A DNA stretch of 64,000 nucleotides, taken from assembly GCF_946227985.1 (NCBI RefSeq), contig NZ_CAMKGL010000008.1, forward strand, positions 62,001 to 126,000, given 5' to 3'. The notes under the pieces are model-generated. The model made no database searches. It was not told the DNA's origin and saw nothing but the letters and a program-made list of their open reading frames with translations. Below, in pieces: positions 42,873 to 52,212 of the stretch (position 1 is the first letter of the stretch; each line of letters starts with the position of its first letter). The DNA is from Serratia quinivorans (GTDB lineage Bacteria > Pseudomonadota > Gammaproteobacteria > Enterobacterales > Enterobacteriaceae). The position numbers and the translations under genes were made by a program.

Positions 42873-43400
42873 TTACTGGGCTGCAACACGACGAATATAG
42901 GCCAGGGTATCGGCCACCACGCCGTCCAGCGGCTGGTCAATCTCGATCGCCTGCACGTCTTGTTCTTGCTCGTTCGGCTCTTCCAAAGTGGCGAATTGGG
43001 AAACCAACATCTGCGGCTTGAAGAAGTGGCCCTTGCGCTGTTTCAAACGCTCCTCAATCACCGCCTTATCACCCTTCAGATAGATGAAATGCAGATTGCG
43101 GTTACCTTCGCGCAGACGGTCACGATAGCTTTTTTTCAACGCCGAACACACCAGCAGCGAGACATCGTTGGTGCGCTCCATGGCAAAAATCGCGTCATTC
43201 AACGCCGCCAGCCACGGAGCACGATCGTTATCGTCCAACGCATGCCCGGCGGCCATTTTATTGATGTTGGCACGCGGATGCAGGTAGTCGCCGTCCAGCA
43301 TGGCAGCATTGGCCTCATGGGCTACGGCGTTGGCCACGGCGGATTTACCGCTGCCGGAAACGCCCATCAAAATAAATACGTGGTGCTGTGGATTGCTCAT
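42873..43400 (-). CDS. gntK: Gluconokinase
   Basis: A 175-residue P-loop kinase that phosphorylates gluconate to 6-phosphogluconate, feeding the pentose phosphate and Entner-Doudoroff routes. The Walker A motif GVSGSGKS lies near residues 13-20, and the conserved LVCSALKKSYRDRLREG segment is present. It lies 104 bp downstream of gntT, with a hairpin in the gap. No GntR operator is visible directly before it, so it probably depends on the gntT promoter. Confidence 0.95.
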   Translation of the reverse strand: MSNPQHHVFILMGVSGSGKSAVANAVAHEANAAMLDGDYLHPRANINKMAAGHALDDNDRAPWLAALNDAIFAMERTNDVSLLVCSALKKSYRDRLREGNRNLHFIYLKGDKAVIEERLKQRKGHFFKPQMLVSQFATLEEPNEQEQDVQAIEIDQPLDGVVADTLAYIRRVAAQ

Positions 43401-43466
43401 ATGTCATGCCCTTATGGAGTCAAATAACGCTGGCAGCGTCATCAAATGCGCCCCAAACTCAAAATA

Positions 43467-43495
43467 GTTTCCGGCACCGCCGGGGCACCGGAAAC
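43467..43495 (-). terminator. Hairpin between gntT and gntK
   Basis: GTTTCCGG (43467-43474) pairs with CCGGAAAC (43488-43495), with further GC pairing inside the loop. On the minus strand it is followed by TATTTTG, a weak T-run. A partial terminator limiting gntK expression is inferred. Confidence 0.5.
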
Positions 43496-43504
43496 CTCAG
43501 TATT

Positions 43505-44821
43505 TTAGACGACCGTCGCCAGCAGTAGGCAACCTACCAAACCACAGACTGAAATGATGGTTTCCAGCACCGACCAGGATTTAATGGTTTCCATGATGCT
43601 CAGGTTGAAGTACTCCTTGAACAGCCAGAAACCCGGGTCATTAACGTGAGAGAAAATCACGCTGCCTGAACCGACCGCGATCACCATCAGTTCCGGACTG
43701 GCGCCGGTAGTAGCGATCAGCGGAGCAACGATACCCCCGGCGGTGATGGCCGCCACGGTCGCCGAACCCAGTGCCAAACGCAGCGCGGCGGCAATAGACC
43801 AGGCCAACAGAATCGGCGATACGTTACTGCCTTCCATCAGGGCGGCAATATATTTCTCTACGCCACTGTCGACCAGCACCTGTTTGAACGCGCCGCCACC
43901 GCCGATGATTAACAACATCATGGCGATAATCTTGATGGAGTCCGTGATGGTGCCCATCACTTCATCCATGGTGCGGCCACGGTTCAGGCCAAAGGTGAAG
44001 ATAGCAATCAGCACCGCAATCAGCGTCGCCATTACCGGATCGCCGAAGAACTCGGCAAAGCGCAACAGAGTATGGCCCTTCGGCAGCACCATTTCGGCTA
44101 CCGCGCGCAGCGCCATCAGGATCACCGGCACCAGAGAGGTCGCAACGCTGATACCAAAGCTTGGCATTTCCGCTTCAGTGAAGATTTTTGGGTTATACAG
44201 ACCTTCAGGTACCGGCTTGTCGATACCTTTCAGGAAGCGGGCATAAACCGGGCCGGCCAGGATCACCGTCGGGATAGCCAGCAGCGTACCGTACAGCAGG
44301 GTTTTGCCCATATCGGCATGGAAGATGGTGGCGATCGCCGTTGGGCCAGGATGCGGCGGCAGGAAACCGTGGGTTACCGACAGCGCAGCCGCCATTGGCA
44401 CACCAACATACAGCAGAGGAACGCGTGCAGAAGCGGCGATACTGAATACCAGCGGCAGCAACAGCACGAAACCCACCTCATAGAACAGCGCGAAGCCGAC
44501 GGTAAAGCCCGTCAACACCACGGCCCACTGAATGTGTTTCTTGCCGAACTTGTCGATCAACGTAGTGGCGATGCGCTGGGCACCGCCGCAGTCCGCCAGC
44601 AGCTTGCCGAGCATGGCACCGAAGCCCATGATCAGCGCCAAACTGCCCAGCGTGCCGCCAACGCCGGCCTTGATGGAACCGATCACTTTATCGACCGGCA
44701 TCCCCTGGGTGATCCCGACCGCCAGAGCAACCAGAATCAAAGAGATAAAGCCGTTCAGCTTAAAACGAATCATCAGCAGCAGCAGCAGCGCTACGCCGCC
44801 CGCAACAATCACTAATGGCAT
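43505..44821 (-). CDS. gntT: High-affinity gluconate permease, GntT type
   Basis: A 438-residue GntP-family symporter with 12-14 hydrophobic segments. The sequence follows E. coli GntT (438 residues) from the N-terminus (MPLVIVAGGVALLLLLMIRF) to the C-terminal GLVGCLLL, and is unlike GntU. It imports gluconate through the inner membrane. Two back-to-back GntR operators lie about 155 bp upstream. The gene lies between gntR and gntK, where E. coli has gntU beside gntK. Confidence 0.94.
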   Translation of the reverse strand: MPLVIVAGGVALLLLLMIRFKLNGFISLILVALAVGITQGMPVDKVIGSIKAGVGGTLGSLALIMGFGAMLGKLLADCGGAQRIATTLIDKFGKKHIQWAVVLTGFTVGFALFYEVGFVLLLPLVFSIAASARVPLLYVGVPMAAALSVTHGFLPPHPGPTAIATIFHADMGKTLLYGTLLAIPTVILAGPVYARFLKGIDKPVPEGLYNPKIFTEAEMPSFGISVATSLVPVILMALRAVAEMVLPKGHTLLRFAEFFGDPVMATLIAVLIAIFTFGLNRGRTMDEVMGTITDSIKIIAMMLLIIGGGGAFKQVLVDSGVEKYIAALMEGSNVSPILLAWSIAAALRLALGSATVAAITAGGIVAPLIATTGASPELMVIAVGSGSVIFSHVNDPGFWLFKEYFNLSIMETIKSWSVLETIISVCGLVGCLLLATVV

Positions 44822-44854
44822 AATTTTTCTCCAACCTTTTTATCGCTAGACCCT

Positions 44855-44874
44855 CTTTACGATAGATCGTAAAG
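44855..44874. promoter_or_regulatory. 9-bp inverted repeat in the gntT leader
   Basis: CTTTACGAT and ATCGTAAAG separated by two bases, 34 bp upstream of gntT. It may be an operator or an mRNA hairpin ahead of the ribosome site; no known consensus was recognised. Confidence 0.5.
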
Positions 44875-44976
44875 CGCGCGTTTGTTGTATTTTTAGGCTC
44901 TTCCCGGTGTTAGAAGACGAGCTGTAGGTGGTGCTGAGGCAAAGGTTCTATCTCATTCAAGATAACCGCACGCTCA

Positions 44977-45006
44977 TTGTTACCGGTATCATGATACCGG
45001 TAACAA
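44977..45006. promoter_or_regulatory. Two back-to-back GntR operators ahead of gntT
   Basis: A perfect 30-bp palindrome centred on TCATGA. It resolves into TTGTTACCGGTATCAT (44977-44992) and ATGATACCGGTAACAA (44991-45006), each a 14/16 match to the known GntR operator ATGTTACCGGTAACAT. The GntR repressor is encoded immediately upstream. Confidence 0.88.
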
Positions 45007-45164
45007 CCCGGCTGCCGGAACCGGGTAACCGGCCAAAATTCGCGTTATGGGATAGAGATCAAACTTATGGGGGTAACAGGGGGCAAGCTTACAGAGGGAA
45101 ATGAAAACGCGCCGGGCGGCGCGGCCCCAGAATTAAAATGGTTCAAGCAACGGCTTAAAACCGG

Positions 45165-46160
45165 TCAGATACTGCCACCGGGGATCACGGTGAAACCGAC
45201 GTCTACCATGCGCGGGCTGACCGTTTCACCCCGCAGTCGGGCCAACAGGCGTTCGGCACCGATTTGGCCCATGCGCTCACGTGGCGTCAACACGCTGGCC
45301 AGCTTCGGCACCATCACCTGGCCGATATCGTGGCCGTGGAAACCGGCAATCGCCATATCTTTCGGAATCAACAGCCCCTGCCGCTGGCACTCAAAGGTTG
45401 CGCCAATCGCCAGGTCATCGTTGGTGCAGAAAATACTGTCAATCTGCGGGTAATCGCGTTGCGCCTGGCGCAGCAGTTCACCACCGGCGGAATAAGACGA
45501 CGAACGCGCCGTCATCACGCTGTACGGCTGCAGGCCAGATTCACGCATCGCCTGTTCATAGCCCTGCTGTTTGATAATGGTACGTTCATCCTGACGCGCG
45601 CCGAAATACACCACGTGGCGATGGCCGTGCGCGATGATTTGCTGGGTCATCTGGCGTGCGGCCTCAAAGTTATTGAAACCTACCGCCAGATCGATACAGG
45701 GCGAAACGCAGTCCATCAGCTCGACGACCGGGATACCCGCAACCTCGATCATTTTCATGGTGCGTGGCGTATGGTGGCGTTCAGACAGGATCAACCCATC
45801 AATATTGTAAGACAGCAGCGAGGTCAGGCGCTGTTCTTCACGCTCCGGCAAATAACCGTAGTGCGCCAGCATAGTCTGGTAATTGTGCGCATCGGTGACG
45901 CTCTCGATGCCGCGCAACACTTCGGCAAATACCTGGTTGGTCAGCGACGGCAGCAAGACGCCAATGGCGCGGCTGGTGGAGTTGGAAAGGATATCCGGCG
46001 CACGGTTGGGAATGTAGCCCAGCTCATCAAGCGCGACGGCAATTTTTTGCTGCAAGACGGCAGAAACCTGATCGGGATTACGCAGATAACGGCTCACCGT
46101 CATCTTGGTCACGCCAACCTTGTCTGCAACATCTTGGAGTACCGGCCGTTTTTTCTTCAT
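45165..46160 (-). CDS. gntR: Gluconate utilisation repressor GntR (LacI family)
   Basis: A 331-residue LacI-family repressor, same length as E. coli GntR. The N-terminal helix-turn-helix (VLQDVADKVGVTKMTVSRYL) and hinge are followed by a periplasmic-binding-like effector domain that senses gluconate. A long in-frame extension to 46277 is possible but lacks family support; the ATG at 46160 starts with MKKKRPVLQDVAD. It is followed by the GntR operators and gntT-gntK. Confidence 0.96.
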   Translation of the reverse strand: MKKKRPVLQDVADKVGVTKMTVSRYLRNPDQVSAVLQQKIAVALDELGYIPNRAPDILSNSTSRAIGVLLPSLTNQVFAEVLRGIESVTDAHNYQTMLAHYGYLPEREEQRLTSLLSYNIDGLILSERHHTPRTMKMIEVAGIPVVELMDCVSPCIDLAVGFNNFEAARQMTQQIIAHGHRHVVYFGARQDERTIIKQQGYEQAMRESGLQPYSVMTARSSSYSAGGELLRQAQRDYPQIDSIFCTNDDLAIGATFECQRQGLLIPKDMAIAGFHGHDIGQVMVPKLASVLTPRERMGQIGAERLLARLRGETVSPRMVDVGFTVIPGGSI

Positions 46161-46249
46161 TATCAATGAACTGGCTAACCGTGAATGGGCGCTCATTTTA
46201 GCAAAAAAAAACCGGGGCCGATATTGTTGGTTGTTGGAAGAGCAAACGC

Positions 46250-46272
46250 AAAAAAGGCTCACCGCGTGAGCC
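46250..46272 (-). terminator. Terminator downstream of yhhW
   Basis: GGCTCAC (46256-46262) and GTGAGCC (46266-46272) with a 3-base loop; on the minus strand it is followed by six T. It lies beyond an ERIC element that sits between the yhhW stop and this hairpin. Confidence 0.85.
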
Positions 46273-46281
46273 CTCAATATT

Positions 46282-46409
46282 TATACCCAAAATAATTCGA
46301 GTTGCATCGCGGCGACAACTGAGCACATCCCCGGGAGCGTACAAACAGTACGTGACCGGGGTAAGCGCAGGAAGTCAACAAAGATGCAGCTTGAAGTATG
46401 AAGGGTATA
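46282..46409. repeat. ERIC element in the 3' untranslated region of yhhW
   Basis: 128 bp from TATACCC to GGGTATA. The two 26-bp ends are inverted repeats matching at 20 of 26 positions, and the central palindrome includes CCCCGGGAGCGTAC and GTACGTGACCGGGG. It starts 8 bp after the yhhW stop. Confidence 0.9.
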
Positions 46410-46417
46410 CCGCTTAA

Positions 46418-47119
46418 TCAGACCGGCGGCAGATCAAACAGCAATATTTCGCTGTCTTCATCGGCCTTCATCGACAGTGCCGTTTCATCCCACACCGCGA
46501 AAGCATCGCTGGTGCCGGCCTGTTGACCGTTGACCACCACCTTACCGCGTACCACCTGGATCCACACGCGACGCCCGGCTTCAATCGGGTACTCCGCCAG
46601 CTCGTCTTTACCTAACGCCCAACGGGACAGCGTCATGTCCTGGAACACCTTCAGTGAACCCTCACGTGCATCCGGCGACAGCACCAGTTGACGGCCCTGT
46701 GGCGCATCGAACATGCGTTGCTCATAACGCGGCTCCAGCCCAACCCGATCGGGAATGATCCAAATCTGATACAGGTGCAACGGACGATCGTTATTGCCGT
46801 TGTACTCGGAGTGACGTACCCCGGTGCCCGCACTCATGATCTGGAACTCACCGGCCTGGATTTGCTCTTTGTTGCCCATGCTGTCCTGATGTTCTACCGT
46901 GCCGCTCAGCACGTAGGTCAGGATTTCCATATCTTTATGCGGATGGGTGCCGAACCCCTGCCCTGCGTCAATCATATCTTCATTGATCACTCGCAGCGCC
47001 GAGAAGCCCATAAAATCAGGATCGTGATAGTTGGCAAATGAGAAGGTGTGCCAGCTATCCAGCCAACCATGATTGGCATGACCGCGATCTTCTGCCTTAC
47101 GTAAATAAATCATATTCAA
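46418..47119 (-). CDS. yhhW: Pirin-family bicupin YhhW (quercetinase-like)
   Basis: A 233-residue pirin-like bicupin. The metal-binding residues in GFGTHPHKDMEILTYVL and the following GTVEHQDSMGN are present. E. coli YhhW has quercetin 2,3-dioxygenase activity in vitro; the natural role is unknown. Two in-frame ATGs exist; GAGGAG sits about 7 bp before the first (47119), which is preferred, while the second (47113) matches the E. coli start. In E. coli yhhX follows; it is absent here. Confidence 0.92.
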   Translation of the reverse strand: MNMIYLRKAEDRGHANHGWLDSWHTFSFANYHDPDFMGFSALRVINEDMIDAGQGFGTHPHKDMEILTYVLSGTVEHQDSMGNKEQIQAGEFQIMSAGTGVRHSEYNGNNDRPLHLYQIWIIPDRVGLEPRYEQRMFDAPQGRQLVLSPDAREGSLKVFQDMTLSRWALGKDELAEYPIEAGRRVWIQVVRGKVVVNGQQAGTSDAFAVWDETALSMKADEDSEILLFDLPPV

Positions 47120-47262
47120 CTCTCCTCAATGTTTTTTACAGTCTAGTCCTGACAGCAGAATAAGAAAGCGCAAAAAACTCTTCCCTCTGTTCAAAAAATT
47201 AGATGGAGTATAGAAGTAAATGGCAGTGGATTTGTTGAAGGCATGTTGGGCTGGAAATAGGC

Positions 47263-47375
47263 AAAAAAAAAGCCAGCACCCGAGCTGGCTAAGTAATACT
47301 TGGAAGCAATGTGAGCAATGTCGTGCCTTCGCAGCGAGTGTACCAAAGGTTGATACTCCCCCGAGAACGCATCGC
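47263..47375 (-). ncRNA. ryhB: RyhB iron-starvation small RNA
   Basis: On the minus strand this stretch contains CGACATTGCTCACATTGCTT (complement at 47304-47323), the RyhB seed and pairing core, followed by GTATTACTTAGCCAGC. A perfect 7-bp terminator stem, AGCCAGC/GCTGGCT (47271-47290), leads into a run of nine T. The gene lies between yhhW and yhhY, the E. coli ryhB locus being between yhhX and yhhY, and a Fur box covers the promoter. The 5' part differs from E. coli RyhB, and the start near 47375 is an estimate. RyhB acts with Hfq to silence iron-using mRNAs. Confidence 0.95.
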
Positions 47376-47397
47376 AATAATAATCATTATCATTCGC
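47373..47397. promoter_or_regulatory. Fur box over the ryhB promoter
   Basis: The 19-mer at 47373-47391 matches the Fur consensus at 15 of 19 positions, with an intact ATAATCATTATC. Further ATTATCATT sequence to the right suggests overlapping Fur dimers. It sits directly at the start of ryhB and upstream of yhhY. Confidence 0.85.
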
Positions 47398-47500
47398 ACC
47401 TGTAAAGCGTTTTTTTAACCAATACGTAATAATGTTGACTCGACACATTAAACGGATAAATTCAGAGGTTATTCAACCGGTAAGCCAAAGGAGCAGCGTA

Positions 47501-48019
47501 ATGAGTGAAATCGTAGTTCGTCACGTAGAAAAAACAGATGCACAGGCCCTGCATCAGCTTTACTCTCAACCGCAGGCTTACCGTGACACGCTACATCTTC
47601 CGCTACCGACAATCGAACTCTGGCACCAGCGTCTCGCCAATCTGGAGCCGGGCACCCACAACCTGGTGGCTTGCATTGATGGGCAAGTCGTCGGCCAACT
47701 GGGCCTTATGCTGAACCAGCGCGTGCGCCGCCGCCATGTGGCGAGCTTTGGCATTGGCGTCGATGACCGCCATCAGGGCAAAGGCGTCGGCAGCAGCCTG
47801 ATGAAGGCGATGATCGACCTTTGCGACAACTGGGCGGACATCGAGCGCATCGAACTGACGGTGTTTACCGATAATCAGGCCGCCATTGCGCTTTACCGCA
47901 AGTTCGGCTTTGACATTGAAGGTACCAGCCGCGCCTATGCCATGCGCGACGGCGTGCTGGTAGATTCTTACCATATGGCGCGTTTTCGCAGTGAACAGCA
48001 GAAAAAATCAGCCTCATGA
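47501..48019 (+). CDS. yhhY: GNAT-family N-acetyltransferase YhhY
   Basis: A 172-residue GNAT acetyltransferase with the acetyl-CoA-binding segment GIGVDDRHQGKGVGSSLM and the C-terminal LYRKFGFDIEGTSR motif. The E. coli homologue acetylates some amino acids and peptides. The start is the ATG at 47501 after AAAGGAG; an in-frame start 23 codons upstream is not needed. Its stop overlaps the ATG of the next gene by 4 bp (ATGA), so the acetyltransferase and the peptidase behind it are probably co-translated. Confidence 0.92.
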   Translation: MSEIVVRHVEKTDAQALHQLYSQPQAYRDTLHLPLPTIELWHQRLANLEPGTHNLVACIDGQVVGQLGLMLNQRVRRRHVASFGIGVDDRHQGKGVGSSLMKAMIDLCDNWADIERIELTVFTDNQAAIALYRKFGFDIEGTSRAYAMRDGVLVDSYHMARFRSEQQKKSAS

Positions 48020-49194
48020 GTGAGATAAAAAAGGGATCAGGGGCGGCAAACCGCCCCTTCACCGTCAGCCGCCGCGCCTTTGTACAAACGCTGGCCTGCG
48101 TAACGGGTGCCATCGGCATCCTTTCTCCCACCACCTTCCTGGGGGCCGCGATGCCAACTTCTCCTGCCATACGTACCGGTGCCCGTAACCTGATTACCGA
48201 TGTTCCCGGTCTGCGGGTCGGCATCGCGCAGGACAGCCGGGTACGGACCGGCACCACGGTGATCCTGCCGGATCGCCCAGCGACAGCCGCAGTCGATGTT
48301 CGCGGCGGCGGACCGGCAACCCGGGAAACCGACGCGCTGGGGGAAGATAACCTGGTGCAAACCCTTGATGCGCTGGTGCTGAGCGGTGGCTCGGTATATG
48401 GCCTGGCCGCAGCCGACGGCGTGGCCGCCTGGCTGGGGCAACAGGGTAAGGGCTATGCCCTGCATCCGGCACCGGGCGTGCCGGTTTCCCCGATAGTCCC
48501 CACCGCCTGTCTGTACGATCTGAGTAACGCGGGTGATAAAAACTGGCAGCGTGATCCTCCTTATCGTCAACTCGGGATAGAGGCCGCGAGCAAAGCAGGT
48601 CACGACTTCCCGCTCGGCACCGTGGGTGCAGGCTATGGCGCAATGACCGGCATGGGCAAGCTGAAAGGCGGCCTCGGTTCGGCTTCAATCATGGCGGCTA
48701 ATGGTGCCACCGTCGGCGCTCTGGTGGCGGTCAACAGTCTGGGTTCTGTAGTTGCACCTGGCACTCGCGCCTTCTGGGCCACGCCCTATGAAATCAACGG
48801 TGAGTTTGGTAACGGCGGAGCCGCGGCACTGGCACAACTGCACGGCCAGGGCGAAGACTGGATGCCCGAAGAGCCGACGGGCGGCAGGAAAAATACCACC
48901 CTGGCCTGTATCGCCACCGATTTGGCGTTGACCCGGGTAGAGCTGAAACGCGTGGCGATCATGGCACAGGACGGCATGGCGCGCGCCATTCGCCCACTGC
49001 ATAGCCCGTTCGACGGCGACGTGGTGTTTGCCCTGTCCACCGGCCAGCGTGAAGTCGAAGGCAGCCGAGAGTTGGCGGTGCTGCAGATTGGTGCGCTGGC
49101 AGCGGACACCCTGGCGCGAGCGATCGCCCGTGGCGTTTACGCGGCAACCCCATGGCCCGGCGGGCAGGTCACAACCTGGAAAACCCTCGCCTGA
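48016..49194 (+). CDS. P1-family (DmpA/NylC-like) N-terminal-nucleophile aminopeptidase with Tat signal
   Basis: A 392-residue member of the DmpA/peptidase S58 family. The N-terminus carries a twin-arginine signal (SRRAFVQTL, Arg19-Arg20, then a hydrophobic stretch), so periplasmic export in folded form is expected. Family motifs include KGGLGSAS and TVGALVAVN. By analogy with NylC, self-cleavage should occur at Asn293/Thr294 in the RKNTTLACIATD stretch, freeing Thr294 as nucleophile. Relatives are L-aminopeptidase/D-esterases, beta-aminopeptidases and nylon hydrolases; the substrate cannot be read from sequence. The ATG overlaps the yhhY stop. Confidence 0.85.
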   Translation: MSEIKKGSGAANRPFTVSRRAFVQTLACVTGAIGILSPTTFLGAAMPTSPAIRTGARNLITDVPGLRVGIAQDSRVRTGTTVILPDRPATAAVDVRGGGPATRETDALGEDNLVQTLDALVLSGGSVYGLAAADGVAAWLGQQGKGYALHPAPGVPVSPIVPTACLYDLSNAGDKNWQRDPPYRQLGIEAASKAGHDFPLGTVGAGYGAMTGMGKLKGGLGSASIMAANGATVGALVAVNSLGSVVAPGTRAFWATPYEINGEFGNGGAAALAQLHGQGEDWMPEEPTGGRKNTTLACIATDLALTRVELKRVAIMAQDGMARAIRPLHSPFDGDVVFALSTGQREVEGSRELAVLQIGALAADTLARAIARGVYAATPWPGGQVTTWKTLA

Positions 49195-49254
49195 CACCGC
49201 CAATAAAAAGGGGCGCATTGATTGCTCAAGCGCCCCTTGCAGATTTCTGCCAGC

Positions 49255-50151
49255 TTAAATACCGGCAGTCTCTTTGATATAACGCCGTGCCTTCACCGCA
49301 TACTCAAACGGATTGGCCAACGCCGGATCCTGTTCGGCCTCCACCACCATCCAGCCTTTATAACCGCGCTCGTCCAGTAGTTTAAATACCGGCAGGAAGT
49401 CGATTACCCCGTCACCCGGTACGGTGAAGGTGCCTTTCTTCACACCGTCGAGGAAGCTCAGTTTGTTGGCCTTCACCTCGGCTACCACCTCGTCGCGCAC
49501 GTCTTTCAAATGTACATGGTTAATGCGCGGCAGGTATTTTTCCAGGATCGCCATCATCGCCTGTTGGCTGCCTTCGGAGTAGTAAGCGTGGCCGGTATCA
49601 AACAGCAGGTAGACGTCGTCGTTCACCATACTCATGTAGCGGTCGATCTCGGCGGTAGTCTGAATACCGGTGCCCATATGGTGGTGCAGACAGACCTGCA
49701 TCCCCTTACCCGCAGCCATTTTAGCCAGCTCATTGTAACCTTCGGCCACCCGCTGCCACTCTTCATCAGTGAAATACGGCTTCTCTTCGAACACCCCTTT
49801 GGTGGTGCCCTGAATACTCTTGCTCTGCTCTGAGCAGCCAATGACTTTGGCCCCCATCGCATGCAGGAAATTCATATGGTTAATAAACTCATCGATGGTT
49901 TTTTCTTTCAGGCCATCGGCGAAGAAGGTGCTAAACCAGGCGTTGCAGATCTGAATGCCGCGGATATCCAGCATCGGCTTCAGCACAGCCGGATCGCGCG
50001 GGTACTTGCTGCCCACTTCGCTGCCGGTGAACCCGGCCAGCGCCATTTCACTGACGCACTGTTGGAAAGTGTTCTCTTTGCCCAAGTCGGGCATGTCGTC
50101 ATTGGTCCAGCCAATTGGGGCGATGGCCAGTTTTACGTTGTCTTTATTCAT
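49255..50151 (-). CDS. iolE: myo-Inosose-2 dehydratase
   Basis: A 298-residue xylose-isomerase-like TIM barrel matching IolE, which dehydrates 2-keto-myo-inositol to 3D-(3,5/4)-trihydroxycyclohexane-1,2-dione. The N-terminal [15 protein letters not shown] and the metal-binding [10 protein letters not shown] and [11 protein letters not shown] stretches are characteristic. The ATG at 50151 follows GAGG; an earlier in-frame start is less likely. It is the last gene of the iolD-iolG-iolH-iolE run, 59 bp after the preceding gene. Confidence 0.93.
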   Translation of the reverse strand: MNKDNVKLAIAPIGWTNDDMPDLGKENTFQQCVSEMALAGFTGSEVGSKYPRDPAVLKPMLDIRGIQICNAWFSTFFADGLKEKTIDEFINHMNFLHAMGAKVIGCSEQSKSIQGTTKGVFEEKPYFTDEEWQRVAEGYNELAKMAAGKGMQVCLHHHMGTGIQTTAEIDRYMSMVNDDVYLLFDTGHAYYSEGSQQAMMAILEKYLPRINHVHLKDVRDEVVAEVKANKLSFLDGVKKGTFTVPGDGVIDFLPVFKLLDERGYKGWMVVEAEQDPALANPFEYAVKARRYIKETAGI

Positions 50152-50210
50152 TGTCAGCCTCAACAGTCAAATCGGCCTGGCGGTCATTTTCACCCGCGTA
50201 GCCGAGAAAT

Positions 50211-51095
50211 TTATTTACCCAACAGCTCTTTTTCGATGCGCTCGCGGGTCGCTACCGCCTGGGTTTTCATTCTTTCCGGATAACCAAACAGCGAGGTGCA
50301 GATAATCGACTCACCGCCGACCTTAAAGCTGCGGTTGGCAAACTCCATATCACGCAGAGTCTGGAACAGGGTATCGAAGTCCACTTCCCCTTCGCCGATG
50401 CCCATATGCTGGTGTACAGCGGCATCGACACCCGGTGGATTGACGATATAGCGGCAGTGTTTGGTATGGTTCATGGTGTCGGCGATCAACACATGCGAAA
50501 GATCGTCACCGGCATATTTCAGCATGCCGGCCACGTCACCCTGGCCTTTGTCGTAGTAGAAGGTGTGCGGCACGCTGTAGAGGTACTTAACGTGATCGCT
50601 GCGTAGCGATTTAACGATATCGGCGGTTTCATTGCTCAACTCGCAGAAGTCCCAAGGGTGAGACTGGATCTCCATGCGAATACCTTCGCGCTCGATAATC
50701 GGCAACAGCTCTTCCATGGAGCGATACCACAGCTCTTCACAGATCTCCGGCTCATTAGGATTGCCTGCCAGTTCGGTGTTAATCACCTGCACGCCCATTT
50801 CCACCGCGATTTCTATCATCCGACGCCAGTTTTTTACCGCCGCCTGGCGACGATCTTCCCCCGGGCCGGACCAGCGATACACCACGATAAATGAGGAAAT
50901 CTCTACGCCGGTGGCCTTCAGCGCGTTTTTGTATTCCGCCATCACTTCACGCCCGGCTTTCGGGTGCTTGTAGAACGGATTGATCTGCGGATGCGGCGAC
51001 TGCTCAATATATTGATAGCCCCAGTCAGCCACCTGCTGAACCATTTTTGTGATGCCCAGGTCCCTGATGACATCAACATCAAAAGCGATCTTCAT
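50211..51095 (-). CDS. IolH-like sugar-phosphate isomerase/epimerase TIM-barrel protein
   Basis: A 294-residue AP-endonuclease/xylose-isomerase-like barrel. Its pattern (MKIAFDVDVIRDLGITKMVQ, YRWSGPGEDRRQAAV, YIVNPPGVDAAVHQHMGIGEGEVDF) resembles B. subtilis IolH, whose biochemical role is not firmly established. Metal-ligand-like residues in the ELAGN, EIQSHPWD and HVLIADT stretches are kept. It lies in the iol operon, 39 bp after iolG and 59 bp before iolE. An inositol-related isomerase role is inference. Confidence 0.8.
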   Translation of the reverse strand: MKIAFDVDVIRDLGITKMVQQVADWGYQYIEQSPHPQINPFYKHPKAGREVMAEYKNALKATGVEISSFIVVYRWSGPGEDRRQAAVKNWRRMIEIAVEMGVQVINTELAGNPNEPEICEELWYRSMEELLPIIEREGIRMEIQSHPWDFCELSNETADIVKSLRSDHVKYLYSVPHTFYYDKGQGDVAGMLKYAGDDLSHVLIADTMNHTKHCRYIVNPPGVDAAVHQHMGIGEGEVDFDTLFQTLRDMEFANRSFKVGGESIICTSLFGYPERMKTQAVATRERIEKELLGK

Positions 51096-51134
51096 GGTGA
51101 TTCCTCTTTAAACGTGAGTACCGCATTCAGCACA

Positions 51135-52193
<1,059 letters not shown>

Positions 52194-52212
52194 TCATCAA
52201 GCAATGTGTTAA

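Noticed and set aside
47126-47377. 83-codon minus-strand frame in the yhhW-yhhY gap
   Set aside because: It covers the ryhB RNA and reads through its terminator; the RNA gene explains the conservation.
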